Shown: positions 15,475-23,714 of the stretch, piece by piece
How the letters are laid out: each line of letters opens with the position of its first letter
Position numbering within the stretch: position 1 is the stretch's first letter
DNA from: Maritalea sp047634455
GTDB taxonomy: Bacteria > Pseudomonadota > Alphaproteobacteria > Rhizobiales > Devosiaceae
NCBI RefSeq assembly: GCF_047634455.1
Contig: NZ_JBLIAI010000023.1
Span: 1-41,005 of the forward strand
Reading direction: 5' to 3'
Length of the DNA stretch: 41,005 bases
Notes under the pieces: model-generated
What the model saw: the letters and a program-made list of their open reading frames with translations, nothing else
Told to the model about the DNA's origin: nothing
Database searches by the model: none
Position numbers and translations under genes: made by a program

Positions 15475-16313
15475 TTGAATTTCGCAATCATGTCTTTGAT
15501 GCCCGGGATTGTTTCAATCTGATAGGCGTGTGTGGGGTGGAAATACTGCACCAGCGAACGCTGTGATAGCCCGCCAAGAATAGTGAAATAGTACATTTCG
15601 TAGCCCGGCGCAGCGACGCAAGGGTGGTAACCATTTTCCAAATAGATGGTCGAGCCATTCACCAAATGATAAGCATCGCCGATCTTACCTTCTTCGCGCT
15701 CAACCAATTGCAGGCCAAAGCCGTGATTGGGGCGAAAGCGGTAATTGTAGGTTTCGTCATGCCGGGTTTCATCTGGCAAGCGATCTGTGTCGTGCTTGTG
15801 TGGCGGAAAGCCAGACCAGCCGCCTTGGCCAACCGTATAAAGTTCTGAGACCAGAAGCCGGCCAACTCTGTCATGCATCTTGTTGCCAAGAATATGCTTG
15901 ATTTTGCGGTGGGTTTTGGTGTCGTCGGAGCCATATTGGACCATATCGATATCGGCCGCGCGCACGTCGAATGGGTCAAGCACCTTGTCGTGTGGCGCAC
16001 CAGCAATAAACACCTCAGCATTCTCGGTCGTGCAAACAAAAGTAGCTTTTGCACCAATAGGCACATAAACCGCCTCGGGTTCACCGTCCCACACGTCCAC
16101 TGTACGTTGTCCAATGTTTAGATATTTCTGGCCTTCCACATCCACATCAATTGTGCCAGTTGCTGGCACAATGCACGTTTCATATCCGGGCGTTTGATAC
16201 TCAAATGCATCACCACGATTTAGCTTCACAATATTGAAATAGTTGAGCGGCACACGCGTATCATTCACGTCAACGATCGGCTTGTTATGATTATCAAATG
16301 GGGGAATATGCAT
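15471..16313 (-). CDS. iolB: 5-deoxy-glucuronate isomerase IolB
   Basis: IolB isomerises 5-deoxy-glucuronate to 2-deoxy-5-keto-gluconate. The 280-residue protein is a bicupin; the C-terminal cupin carries the metal ligands FPPHKHDTDRLPDETRHDET (H-x-H ... E) and later GYHPCVAAPGYEMYYFTIL, both hallmarks of IolB. The start MHIPPFDN at 16313 is supported by an excellent AGGAG five bases upstream, better than a start six codons earlier. It lies 24 bases after iolC and overlaps iolJ by four. The assignment is very firm because the cupin sequence is distinctive and the neighbours are all iol genes. Confidence 0.95.
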   Translation of the reverse strand: MHIPPFDNHNKPIVDVNDTRVPLNYFNIVKLNRGDAFEYQTPGYETCIVPATGTIDVDVEGQKYLNIGQRTVDVWDGEPEAVYVPIGAKATFVCTTENAEVFIAGAPHDKVLDPFDVRAADIDMVQYGSDDTKTHRKIKHILGNKMHDRVGRLLVSELYTVGQGGWSGFPPHKHDTDRLPDETRHDETYNYRFRPNHGFGLQLVEREEGKIGDAYHLVNGSTIYLENGYHPCVAAPGYEMYYFTILGGLSQRSLVQYFHPTHAYQIETIPGIKDMIAKFK

Positions 16314-16337
16314 ATTAACTCCTAAGCGCAAAACCGA

Positions 16338-17318
16338 TCATGCAGCCGATAAGCCGCTGTGATTATCTATGAAATCTTCAAGTTGTTTGGTGGTTGGCAT
16401 GGCGGGTGCGCAGCCGATGCGCGAAACCACATAAGCTGCGGCGGCCGACCCGCGCCGAACGGCTTCTTCAAGCTCTTCGCCCTGTGCCAAAGAGGCCACA
16501 AGCGATCCCATAAATGCATCGCCTGCACCCGTGGGCTTTAGCGCATCAACCGCATAAATGCCTGTTTCAAATTGTTGATCTGAGGTGAACGTGATTGACC
16601 CCAATTGCCCCATTTTGTAGATCACAATGGCAACACCGGATTGTGCAAGTGATTGAGCAAATGCCTTGCCGTTTGCATAGTCATTTGCCATCACGCCAAA
16701 CTCGTCGTCATTGCCCACCACGATATCGCAAAGCTGGGCGACGCTATTGTAGGTTTTTGCCGCGACCTCATTTGAGGGCCAAGAATAGGGGCGATAATCA
16801 ATATCAAATATGATCGGCAATTGCGCGGCTTTGGCAAGGCGTATTGCTTCAAAAGTCGCCGTTTTGGATGGTTGAGCTGCAAGCGCAGTCCCGGTCAAAA
16901 TTAGCGCACCATACTGGCTGTAATCGAGATTTGCATAGTCATCAGCCTCGACTTCAAAATCCGCAGCGCCATTGCGATAAATGACCGATTGGTGGTCTGT
17001 TATACGGCTTTCAACCACTGCCAAAGATGTGCGCGCCTCGCCGCCAACGAGTTTTACATGGTTGCGGCCAACGCCATATCGATCCAATTGGTTGAGGACA
17101 AAATGGCCGACGGCATCGTCAGATACAGAAGTTAACAAGTCCGCGATGCCGCCGTGCCGAGTTAAGGCAACCGCAATGTTGGCCGAGGAGCCACCAAGGC
17201 ATGCAAAGAATTGCGATGCCTCTTTGGTGCGGGTGCCCGGAGGGTCCGGGTAAATGTCCATGCCTGCGCGGCCTAGAACAAGAAATTTGTTTTGTCTGAT
17301 ACGGGAAAGGTCTGCCAT
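16338..17318 (-). CDS. iolC: 5-dehydro-2-deoxygluconokinase IolC
   Basis: IolC phosphorylates 2-deoxy-5-keto-gluconate. This 326-residue PfkB-family kinase has the first signature at GGSSANIAVALTRHG (about residues 40-55) and the second, ATP- and catalytic-site signature at DALKPTGAGDAFMGSL (about 255-270), with the GAGD aspartate as base. MADLSRIRQNKFLVLGRAGMD is typical of IolC N-termini. It is a stand-alone kinase: the C-terminal DUF2090 aldolase-like domain fused to IolC in many proteobacteria is absent, consistent with the separate iolJ. The ATG overlaps the iolD stop by one base (TGATG). Confidence 0.92.
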   Translation of the reverse strand: MADLSRIRQNKFLVLGRAGMDIYPDPPGTRTKEASQFFACLGGSSANIAVALTRHGGIADLLTSVSDDAVGHFVLNQLDRYGVGRNHVKLVGGEARTSLAVVESRITDHQSVIYRNGAADFEVEADDYANLDYSQYGALILTGTALAAQPSKTATFEAIRLAKAAQLPIIFDIDYRPYSWPSNEVAAKTYNSVAQLCDIVVGNDDEFGVMANDYANGKAFAQSLAQSGVAIVIYKMGQLGSITFTSDQQFETGIYAVDALKPTGAGDAFMGSLVASLAQGEELEEAVRRGSAAAAYVVSRIGCAPAMPTTKQLEDFIDNHSGLSAA

Positions 17319-19204
17319 CACACCCCCCGTCGCTGACGATGGCGAGTGCTTTCCCAATCCTGATGGGCGGTGCGCACTTTATCATCGTTGCTGATTTCTG
17401 GGGTACCAACTTCCCACCAAGCGTGACCTTCTTTGGTCCAGCCTTCGTAAGGGTCAACCTTCATGCAAATCACATAGGTGCGATCAGATGCTTTGGCGCG
17501 CGCAAATGCGGCATCAAAATCGTCCATCGACTGAACGGTTTCAGCTGTCGCCCCCATTGCTCGCGCATGGGCTTCAAAGTCCACCGAAAAAGGCTCGCCG
17601 ACGATATTGCTGTCTTCAATCAGATTATTGAAAGATGCGTTGCCGGTATTGTTTTGGAGCTTGTTAATCACCGCAAAGCCGCCATTATCGCAGACGATCA
17701 AAATCATCTTCTTATCTGTCAAAACGGAAGAGTAGATGTCTGAATTCATGATCAAATATGAACCGTCGCCCGCAAAAACGATGGTGTCATTTTCTGGTGA
17801 GTTTTCGGTCTGTGCGATGCGTGCGCCCCAGCCGCCAGCTATCTCATACCCCATGCAGGAAAACCCAAATTCTACGTCTATGGATGAGATGGACTTGGTG
17901 CGCCAATTGGCTGTCACTTCTGCGGGCAAGCCGCCGGCGGCGGCCACAATGCGATCATCGTCGTCGCAAAGACGGTTCACTGCGCCGACAATTTGCGCGT
18001 AAGACATTGGCCGGGTGTTACCCTCAGGCGATTTAGGTTCAATGTTTTCATCCACATACGCGTCCCATTTGGTGCGTTCGACGCCTGCCGTTTGCACCCA
18101 ATTCTGATCGGCTTTATATCCGTTCAGCTTTTCTGACAGCGCGGGCAAACAAAGTTTTGCGTCCCCAACAATTGGCAGCGCCAAATGTTTGCCTGCATCA
18201 AACCGTCCAACATTGATCGAAACCAGCTTTGCGTCTTGCGCAAAAGCGGTCCAAGAACCGGTGGTGAAATCTTGCAGCCGGGTCCCGACGGCCAAGACCA
18301 AATCAGCATGTTCAGCCAAATAATTGGCCGAGTTTGAACCGGTGACCCCTATCGGGCCGCAATTTAGTTCGTGGGTGTGCAAAAGGTTTGCGCGGCCTGC
18401 GATTGTTTCGACCACAGGAATGTGGTGTTTTTCAGCAAACGCTTGCAGCTGTGCCGTTGCGCCAGAATATTGCACGCCGCCACCCGCAATGATTATTGGA
18501 CGTTTGGCGGCAGCAATTGCAGCAACTGCATCGTCTATTTCTCGCTGATCTGCGGGTTGTTGACGAATGCGATGCACTTTCTCGTCGAAGAATGAAAGTG
18601 GATAATCGTATGCCCATCCTTGCACGTCTTGCGGCAGTCCAATGAAAGCTGGGCCACAATCTGCGGGGTCTAGCATTGTAGCTATTGCATTTGGCAGCGA
18701 ATGAATGATTTGCGCGGGATGCGTAATCCGATCCCAAAACCGCGTAACCGACTTAAACGCGTCGTTTACGCTGAGTGTCGGGTCGTTGAAATTTTCGATC
18801 TGCTGCAACACTGGGTCCGGCAAACGCGTTATAAATGTATCACCGCACAAAAACAAAATTGGCAACCTGTTCGTGTGCGCCAATGCGGCAGCTGTGACCA
18901 TATTTGTCGTGCCCGGGCCGGCCGATGCGGTGGCAAGCATAAAACGCCTGCGCAGTTTTTGCTTTGCATAGGCAATAGCCGCATGGGCCATAGACTGTTC
19001 ATTTTGTCCTCGAAAAAGGGGAAGTTCTTCGCGGTGGGCATATAAAGCCTCGCCAAGACATGTCACATTGCCGTGCCCAAAAATGCCAAACCCGCCTGCG
19101 CAAAGGCGAACACGTTCGCCCTCGATCTCAATATATTGAGCGGCAAGATAGCGCACGAGCGCTTGCGTCATTGTCAATCGGATCGTGTCAGTTGTGCCTG
19201 ACAT
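17318..19204 (-). CDS. iolD: 3D-(3,5/4)-trihydroxycyclohexane-1,2-dione hydrolase IolD
   Basis: IolD is the thiamine-diphosphate enzyme that opens the inositol-derived ring to give 5-deoxy-glucuronate. The 628-residue protein has the three-domain ThDP architecture: N-terminal Pyr domain with GHGNVTCLGEAL and a FRGQNEQSMAHAAIAYAK glutamate region (about residues 47-85), a central domain (PIIIAGGGVQYSGA), and the PP domain with the GDGS...N metal-diphosphate motif (VFAGDGSYLIMNSDI, with the Asn in VCDNGG). Length is normal. ATG 19204 has GGGGAG upstream. It is the first gene of the leftward operon, about 70 bases from a predicted promoter whose -35 overlaps the LacI operator. Confidence 0.95.
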   Translation of the reverse strand: MSGTTDTIRLTMTQALVRYLAAQYIEIEGERVRLCAGGFGIFGHGNVTCLGEALYAHREELPLFRGQNEQSMAHAAIAYAKQKLRRRFMLATASAGPGTTNMVTAAALAHTNRLPILFLCGDTFITRLPDPVLQQIENFNDPTLSVNDAFKSVTRFWDRITHPAQIIHSLPNAIATMLDPADCGPAFIGLPQDVQGWAYDYPLSFFDEKVHRIRQQPADQREIDDAVAAIAAAKRPIIIAGGGVQYSGATAQLQAFAEKHHIPVVETIAGRANLLHTHELNCGPIGVTGSNSANYLAEHADLVLAVGTRLQDFTTGSWTAFAQDAKLVSINVGRFDAGKHLALPIVGDAKLCLPALSEKLNGYKADQNWVQTAGVERTKWDAYVDENIEPKSPEGNTRPMSYAQIVGAVNRLCDDDDRIVAAAGGLPAEVTANWRTKSISSIDVEFGFSCMGYEIAGGWGARIAQTENSPENDTIVFAGDGSYLIMNSDIYSSVLTDKKMILIVCDNGGFAVINKLQNNTGNASFNNLIEDSNIVGEPFSVDFEAHARAMGATAETVQSMDDFDAAFARAKASDRTYVICMKVDPYEGWTKEGHAWWEVGTPEISNDDKVRTAHQDWESTRHRQRRGV

Positions 19205-19261
19205 AAGCTACTCCCCAAAGAACCAGAATCGTTTGGCAAAATCCAAGTTGATATTTTGCCC

Positions 19262-19290
19262 TTGACGATAAACCATATTTGGAGTTTATC
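19262..19290 (+). promoter_or_regulatory. Predicted rightward promoter of the second iol operon
   Basis: TTGACG (19262-19267), a 17-base spacer and TTTATC (19285-19290) form a plausible sigma-70 promoter. Its start point would fall inside the palindrome at 19293-19312, so a bound repressor would block it. Confidence 0.5.
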
Positions 19291-19300
19291 TATTTTGCAA
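19272..19300 (-). promoter_or_regulatory. Predicted leftward promoter of iolD
   Basis: On the minus strand TTGCAA (19300-19295, the distal half-site of the palindrome), a 17-base spacer and TATGGT (19277-19272) form a promoter for iolDCBJG. The same TTGCAA-N17 layout occurs in front of the lacI-type gene. Confidence 0.5.
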
Positions 19301-19312
19301 CCGGTTGCAAAA
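19293..19312. promoter_or_regulatory. LacI-family operator (perfect 20-bp palindrome), iol divergent region
   Basis: TTTTGCAACCGGTTGCAAAA is a perfect 20-bp palindrome with the central CCGG typical of LacI-family operators (here CAACCGGTTG). The identical 20 bases occur at 23608-23627 beside the LacI-family gene. It sits between iolD and the rightward dehydrogenase operon and overlaps the predicted promoter of each. Confidence 0.9.
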
Positions 19313-19337
19313 AGAATCTCAAAAATGTGGGAATTTA

Positions 19338-20465
19338 GTGGTGGAAATTGGCATAGGAATTGTGGGCGGCGGCTATATGGGCAAAGCGCATGCGGTTGCA
19401 ATGCATGCTGTTGCAGCGGTCTTCAATACCAAATTACGACCGCGACTTGAAATGGTTTGTGCGACAACCATTAAATCCGCAAATCAATATCGCGACGCGT
19501 TCGGATTCGCCCGAGCGACTGATGATTGGCGCGAACTGGTTTTAGATGACAAGGTAGAAGCTATTGTGATTGCGTCGCCACAGGTGACGCATCGTGAAAT
19601 TGCCGAGCTCGCCTTCAAACACAAAAAGCCCGTTCTGTGTGAAAAGCCGATGGGCGCGTCGCTTGACGATAGCGCGGCGATGGTTGCGGCTGCAAAAAAC
19701 GCTGGTGTCGCCAATATGGTCGGGTTCAACTATGTGCGTACGCCAGCTACCCAATTCGCTCGGCAGCTCATACGCGATGGAAAAATTGGCGATATCACTT
19801 GGTTTCGAGGTGAGCATACTGAAGATTTTCTAGCAGACCCCGATCTCCCTGCCTCGTGGCGCACCAGTGGCACAGCCAACGGCACCATGGGCGACTTGGC
19901 ACCGCATATGATCAACGCAGCTCTTGCGCTTGCGGGTCCTATAACCGAACTCATTGCAGAAGTTGAAACCGTTTATGACGCGCGTCGCTCAGAAACGGAG
20001 ATACAAAAAGTCACCAATGATGATCATGCGCAATTGATGTGTCGGTTCGCCTCTGGCGCCATGGGGCATCTGTATTTTTCGCGCACGGCAACAGGGCGAA
20101 AAATGGGTTTCGCCTATGAAATCACTGGCTCCAAGGGCGCTATCCGGTTTGACCAAGAAGACCAAAATGCACTGTGGCTTTATGAAATGAAGGGTGTGGA
20201 AGCGGAGCGCGGCTTCAAGAAAATCCTTATTGGGCCGCACCATCCAGATTATCTGGCTTTTTGCCAAGGTCCAGGCCACGGCACAGGCTATCAGGATCAA
20301 ATTATCATCGAGGCTAAAGACTTTTTAACGGCCATTGAAACAGGTGAACCTATCTGGCCGACATTTAGTGACGGGCATGAAGTGAACAAAATCGTTGAAG
20401 CAGTATTTGCTTCGGCTGAACAAAAAAGCTGGCAACAAGTTAGCACCAACGCAGAGTGTTTTTGA
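19338..20465 (+). CDS. Gfo/Idh/MocA family oxidoreductase (inositol locus)
   Basis: This 375-residue NAD(P)-dependent dehydrogenase shows GIGIVGGGYMGKAHAVAM near the N-terminus, the EKP motif (VLCEKPMGASLDD, about residue 95) and a C-terminal alpha/beta domain containing GTMGDLAPHMINAALAL, where the histidine is the presumed catalytic residue. It leads the rightward operon with the IolE-like gene and a second dehydrogenase. A scyllo-inositol, inosose or inositol-derivative substrate is likely from context but not provable. No ATG is in the right place: two adjacent GTG codons at 19338 and 19341 follow a GGGA site, and I list the first; translation could also start at the second. The LacI operator ends 25 bases before this start. 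Confidence 0.85.
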   Translation: MVEIGIGIVGGGYMGKAHAVAMHAVAAVFNTKLRPRLEMVCATTIKSANQYRDAFGFARATDDWRELVLDDKVEAIVIASPQVTHREIAELAFKHKKPVLCEKPMGASLDDSAAMVAAAKNAGVANMVGFNYVRTPATQFARQLIRDGKIGDITWFRGEHTEDFLADPDLPASWRTSGTANGTMGDLAPHMINAALALAGPITELIAEVETVYDARRSETEIQKVTNDDHAQLMCRFASGAMGHLYFSRTATGRKMGFAYEITGSKGAIRFDQEDQNALWLYEMKGVEAERGFKKILIGPHHPDYLAFCQGPGHGTGYQDQIIIEAKDFLTAIETGEPIWPTFSDGHEVNKIVEAVFASAEQKSWQQVSTNAECF

Positions 20466-20476
20466 AAGGCACCTTT

Positions 20477-21370
20477 ATGACAATTAAAATTGGCAATGCG
20501 CCATGTTCATGGGGCGTTGAATTCGCCGACGATCCGCGCAATCCAAATTGGCTGCGCGTTCTCGATGAATGCAAGCAGGCAGGATATACTGGCATTGAGC
20601 TGGGACCTGTTGGGTTTATGCCAGAAGAATCACATCTGGTCGCAGATGAGTTTGCAAAACGCGATCTTGAGTTGATCGGCGGCGTGGTTTTTCGCGCCTT
20701 TCACGATCCTGCGCAATGGGACGACGTGCTAGATGGCGCGGTGCGTACCTGTAAAGCGCTGGCTGCGCACGGCGCGGAGCATTTGGTTTTGATCGATTCA
20801 ATTTCGCCACGCCGTGCGCCAACCGCGGGCCGTCCCCAACAAGCCGAAAAAATGGACGATGACGAATGGCGGGCATTCCGCCAACGCATTGAGCATATTG
20901 CCAAAATGGGGGCAGAGGAATTCGGTTTGACGGTTGGTATTCATCCACATGCCGCTGGCTTTATGGATTTTGAGGACGAAGTCGAAAAACTGCTGGACGA
21001 AGTGGATGAGAAATATCTCAAAATTTGTCTTGATACCGGTCATTCGCACTATGCCGGGTTTGACCCTGTTGCTTTTATGAAACGGCATATGAAGCGCATT
21101 TCATATATGCATTTCAAAGACATAGACCCGAAAGTAAAAGCGGCGACCATCGCCAACCAAACCGATTTTTATAAGGCATGTGGCGATGGCATTTTCTGCA
21201 ATTTGGGCGACGGTGAAACAGACTTTGTAGCGGTGCGCGAACTGTTGCTTCAGTCTGGGTTTGAAGGTTGGTGTACGGTGGAGCAGGATTGCGATCCTGA
21301 AGGCGACACATCGCCCGTAAGCGATGCAAAATTGAACCGCGACTATTTGCGGTCAATAGGTTTTGAGTAG
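20477..21370 (+). CDS. iolE: IolE-like inosose dehydratase (sugar phosphate isomerase/epimerase family)
   Basis: IolE dehydrates 2-keto-myo-inositol to the diketone used by IolD. This 297-residue TIM-barrel protein has the AP-endonuclease-2 fold metal residues: GIELGPVGF (Glu), TVGIHPHAAGFMDFEDEV (His-x-His ... Glu), CLDTGHSHYAGFDPV (Asp and His) and ISYMHFKDIDP. The HPH...E and DTGH-x3-GxDP pattern is close to the IolE/inosose dehydratase group. No other IolE candidate is in the window, and the leftward iol operon lacks one, which supports the call. An inosose isomerase of the IolI/IolH type is the alternative. ATG 20477 has AAAGG seven bases upstream. It is twelve bases from the preceding dehydrogenase. 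Confidence 0.72.
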   Translation: MTIKIGNAPCSWGVEFADDPRNPNWLRVLDECKQAGYTGIELGPVGFMPEESHLVADEFAKRDLELIGGVVFRAFHDPAQWDDVLDGAVRTCKALAAHGAEHLVLIDSISPRRAPTAGRPQQAEKMDDDEWRAFRQRIEHIAKMGAEEFGLTVGIHPHAAGFMDFEDEVEKLLDEVDEKYLKICLDTGHSHYAGFDPVAFMKRHMKRISYMHFKDIDPKVKAATIANQTDFYKACGDGIFCNLGDGETDFVAVRELLLQSGFEGWCTVEQDCDPEGDTSPVSDAKLNRDYLRSIGFE

Positions 21371-21379
21371 GACAAAGTG

Positions 21380-22528
21380 ATGGCAAAACTAAATTGGGGC
21401 ATAATTGGCGGCGGCGAAGGCAGTCAAATCGGACTTGCTCACCGTATGTGCTCCGCACTTGACGACAAATTCCAGTTTAGAGCCGGCGCAATGGATGTTG
21501 ACCCCGTCAAAGCGTGCGAGTATGGCACACGATTGGGTCTTGAACCAGACCGTGCCTATGGCAGTTGGCAAGATATGCTAGCAGCGGAGAAAATACGAGA
21601 AGATCGGCTGGACCTTGTAACGATAGCGACGCCCAATTCGACCCATTTTGAAATCACGAAAGCCTTTTTGGAAAATGGTTTCAATGTCTTGTGCGAGAAG
21701 CCTATGACCATGACTTTGGATGAAGCCAAGGAGATTGTTGCTCTACAAGCAAAAACAGGACAAATTTGTGCGGTCAACTATGGCTATTCGGGTTACCCTA
21801 TGGTCAGGCAAATGCGCGAGATGGTGCGCAACGGTGACTTAGGTGCTGTGCGTTCCTTCGTGGCGGAGTTTTCGCATGGATTTCATGCTGATGCAGCCGA
21901 CGCGGACAACCCACGTGTGCGCTGGCGGTATGACCCCAAACAAGCTGGCGTTTCAGCCCAGTTTGCCGATTGCGGTATTCATGCCTTGCATTTGGCAAGC
22001 TTTGTGTTGGGCCAAAATCCGAAAAAAGTCTCAGCAGATTTTGCAGCCTGTGTGCCAGGTCGGGAATTGGAAGATGACGCGCTGGTGGCTTTGCGCATGG
22101 ACCAAGGGGCCGTTGGGCGCTTGTGGAGCAGTTCAATTGCCATTGGACGGATGCATGGTCTCACCTTGCAGGTGTTTGGCGAAAAAGGCGGGTTACGTTG
22201 GGCGCAGGAACAGCCCAATCAGCTCTATTGGAACCCAATTAATCAAAGTGTGCAAATACTTGAACGCGGGCAGGCGGGCCTTAGTGATGCCTCAATTGAC
22301 GCCTCGCGTTTGACCATCGGACATGCAGAGGGTGCGCCGGTCGCTTTTGCCAATATTTACAAAAGCATCGCCAAAGATATTGAGGCGCGCAAGCTTGGAT
22401 TGTCCCTCGATCAAAACGAGTTGGGCTATCCAACCGCGTTCGATGGCATGGTTTCCATGGCGGCGATTGACGCAGCGGCGAAATCGGCTACAGCGGCAAG
22501 TGCATGGACAGAGCTAGATTTGAATTAG
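21380..22528 (+). CDS. Gfo/Idh/MocA family oxidoreductase (inositol locus)
   Basis: This 382-residue dehydrogenase has a modified dinucleotide loop, GIIGGGEGSQIGLAHR, which is the signature of a distinct Gfo/Idh subgroup often found in inositol loci. The EKP motif (VLCEKPMTMTLDEA) and a histidine segment (FADCGIHALHLASFVLG) follow. It may oxidise an inositol isomer or interconvert inososes as part of epimerisation; this is inference from position. ATG 21380 has AGGA six to seven bases upstream, while the GTG immediately before it is badly spaced. It lies nine bases after the IolE-like gene and ends four bases from the convergent lacI-type gene. Confidence 0.84.
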   Translation: MAKLNWGIIGGGEGSQIGLAHRMCSALDDKFQFRAGAMDVDPVKACEYGTRLGLEPDRAYGSWQDMLAAEKIREDRLDLVTIATPNSTHFEITKAFLENGFNVLCEKPMTMTLDEAKEIVALQAKTGQICAVNYGYSGYPMVRQMREMVRNGDLGAVRSFVAEFSHGFHADAADADNPRVRWRYDPKQAGVSAQFADCGIHALHLASFVLGQNPKKVSADFAACVPGRELEDDALVALRMDQGAVGRLWSSSIAIGRMHGLTLQVFGEKGGLRWAQEQPNQLYWNPINQSVQILERGQAGLSDASIDASRLTIGHAEGAPVAFANIYKSIAKDIEARKLGLSLDQNELGYPTAFDGMVSMAAIDAAAKSATAASAWTELDLN

Positions 22529-22532
22529 ATCT

Positions 22533-23534
22533 CTAAACTGGCAAGGGGCGCAAGGTGCCCCTTTCCACCACTTCGCACGGGAACAATCGTGTCTCAAGGG
22601 CGCGATCAGGGCTTTCAACCATCGAGACCACAAGTTCAATCGAACTCTTGATGATGTCACGGGTTGGTTGTCTTATGGTGGTCAAATTGTAAGCGCCCCA
22701 AGACGCCATTGGCATATCATTGAACCCAATGAAGCCAATGTCTTGTGGGATGCTCAACCCCTTGGACCATGCCTCGTCCATAGCGCCGATACATATGAGA
22801 TCGTCGCCGCAAAAAATGGCATCGACCTTTTTCTCGTCGAGCAGTTCATGCATGGCGCGACGCCCCGCTTGATACGCGTAGGCGTCGGCGTATCGCACGT
22901 CAGCGATCTGAACACCATTCTCCAAAAGGTGTTGGCAGAAGCCTTGTTCCCGATCCTGTGTGGAGGTTGCAAATTTTGGACCGCCCAAAAACCCGACCGA
23001 TTTATAGCCGTGATCGATAAGCGTTTGTGCCGCCATGCGTCCGCCAGCTTGGTTGTCAATTCCCACCACATGCACATGATGGGCGGGATTGAAGCGACCG
23101 AATGCATGCACCACGGGTACGTCGGCTTTCTTGAACGCAACGGCGAATTCGGGTGGAAGCGTCGATGTGGCCACAATGACACCGTCGACGCGATATTGCC
23201 GCAGCATTTGCGCAGAATGTTCGGGATCGGTTTCATTGGTCAAATTCACCAATAAGGGGCGCAATCCTTTTTCCTGCAGCGCTTGAGTATAAAGGTCAAA
23301 GACCTCCAAAAAAATTGGGTTTTGGAAATTATTTGCGACGAGGCCAATCAGTTTTGTGCGGTTTGTTGCCAGACTGCGCGCAATGAAGCTCGGGCTGTAT
23401 CCCAGCTCACGTGCTGCTTTTTCTACCTTTTTTCGAGTTTTGTCCGACACGCTTGCGCCATCGGTGAAGGTACGTGATACCGCGGAACGGGAAACCCCCG
23501 CCATTTGCGCCACATCCTTCAATGTTACTGCCAT
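22533..23534 (-). CDS. LacI-family transcriptional regulator, probable repressor of the inositol locus
   Basis: This 333-residue regulator has an N-terminal LacI helix-turn-helix (TLKDVAQMAGVSRSAVSRTF, about residues 3-22), the hinge helix (SFIARSLATNRTKLIGLV) and a periplasmic-binding-protein-like effector domain (LLVNLTNETDP ... IFCGDDLICIGAMDEA ... IGFNDMP). It recognises, by inference, the 20-bp palindromes at 19293 and 23608, one of which overlaps its own promoter, so autoregulation is expected. The start at 23534 is chosen because the predicted transcription start is near 23580 and LacI proteins begin a few residues before the helix-turn-helix; 23576 is possible. A 7-bp inverted repeat (22543-22563) in its last codons may act as a weak terminator. 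The effector is unknown but probably inositol or an early intermediate. Confidence 0.9.
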   Translation of the reverse strand: MAVTLKDVAQMAGVSRSAVSRTFTDGASVSDKTRKKVEKAARELGYSPSFIARSLATNRTKLIGLVANNFQNPIFLEVFDLYTQALQEKGLRPLLVNLTNETDPEHSAQMLRQYRVDGVIVATSTLPPEFAVAFKKADVPVVHAFGRFNPAHHVHVVGIDNQAGGRMAAQTLIDHGYKSVGFLGGPKFATSTQDREQGFCQHLLENGVQIADVRYADAYAYQAGRRAMHELLDEKKVDAIFCGDDLICIGAMDEAWSKGLSIPQDIGFIGFNDMPMASWGAYNLTTIRQPTRDIIKSSIELVVSMVESPDRALETRLFPCEVVERGTLRPLPV

Positions 23535-23586
23535 TGTTCGCCACGGCCTTTCTTGAAATAGATTGTCCTGTGTCATTTCATCAAAA

Positions 23587-23627
23587 ATCATAAAGTTCAA
23601 AAGATTTTTTTGCAACCGGTTGCAAAA
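23587..23627 (-). promoter_or_regulatory. LacI operator and predicted autoregulated promoter
   Basis: The perfect palindrome TTTTGCAACCGGTTGCAAAA lies at 23608-23627. Leftward, its distal half supplies TTGCAA (23615-23610) as a -35, followed by a 17-base spacer and TATGAT (23592-23587), a near-consensus -10. The start would be about 23580. The rightward ABC-transporter promoter is less clear, but the operator is 88 bases before the SBP start and is likely shared. Confidence 0.8.
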
Positions 23628-23714
23628 TGAAATTAGATGTGGTTGGTTATGCAGCATGGAGGGGTCATCAGCATTGATGACAAATCCAATGAATTGATCT
23701 TAGGGAGGAATAAT

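Noticed and set aside
22543..22563. Strong terminator between the convergent dehydrogenase and LacI-type genes
   Set aside because: The 7-bp inverted repeat is inside the coding end of the LacI-type gene and has no U-tract on either strand; mentioned only as a weak possibility.
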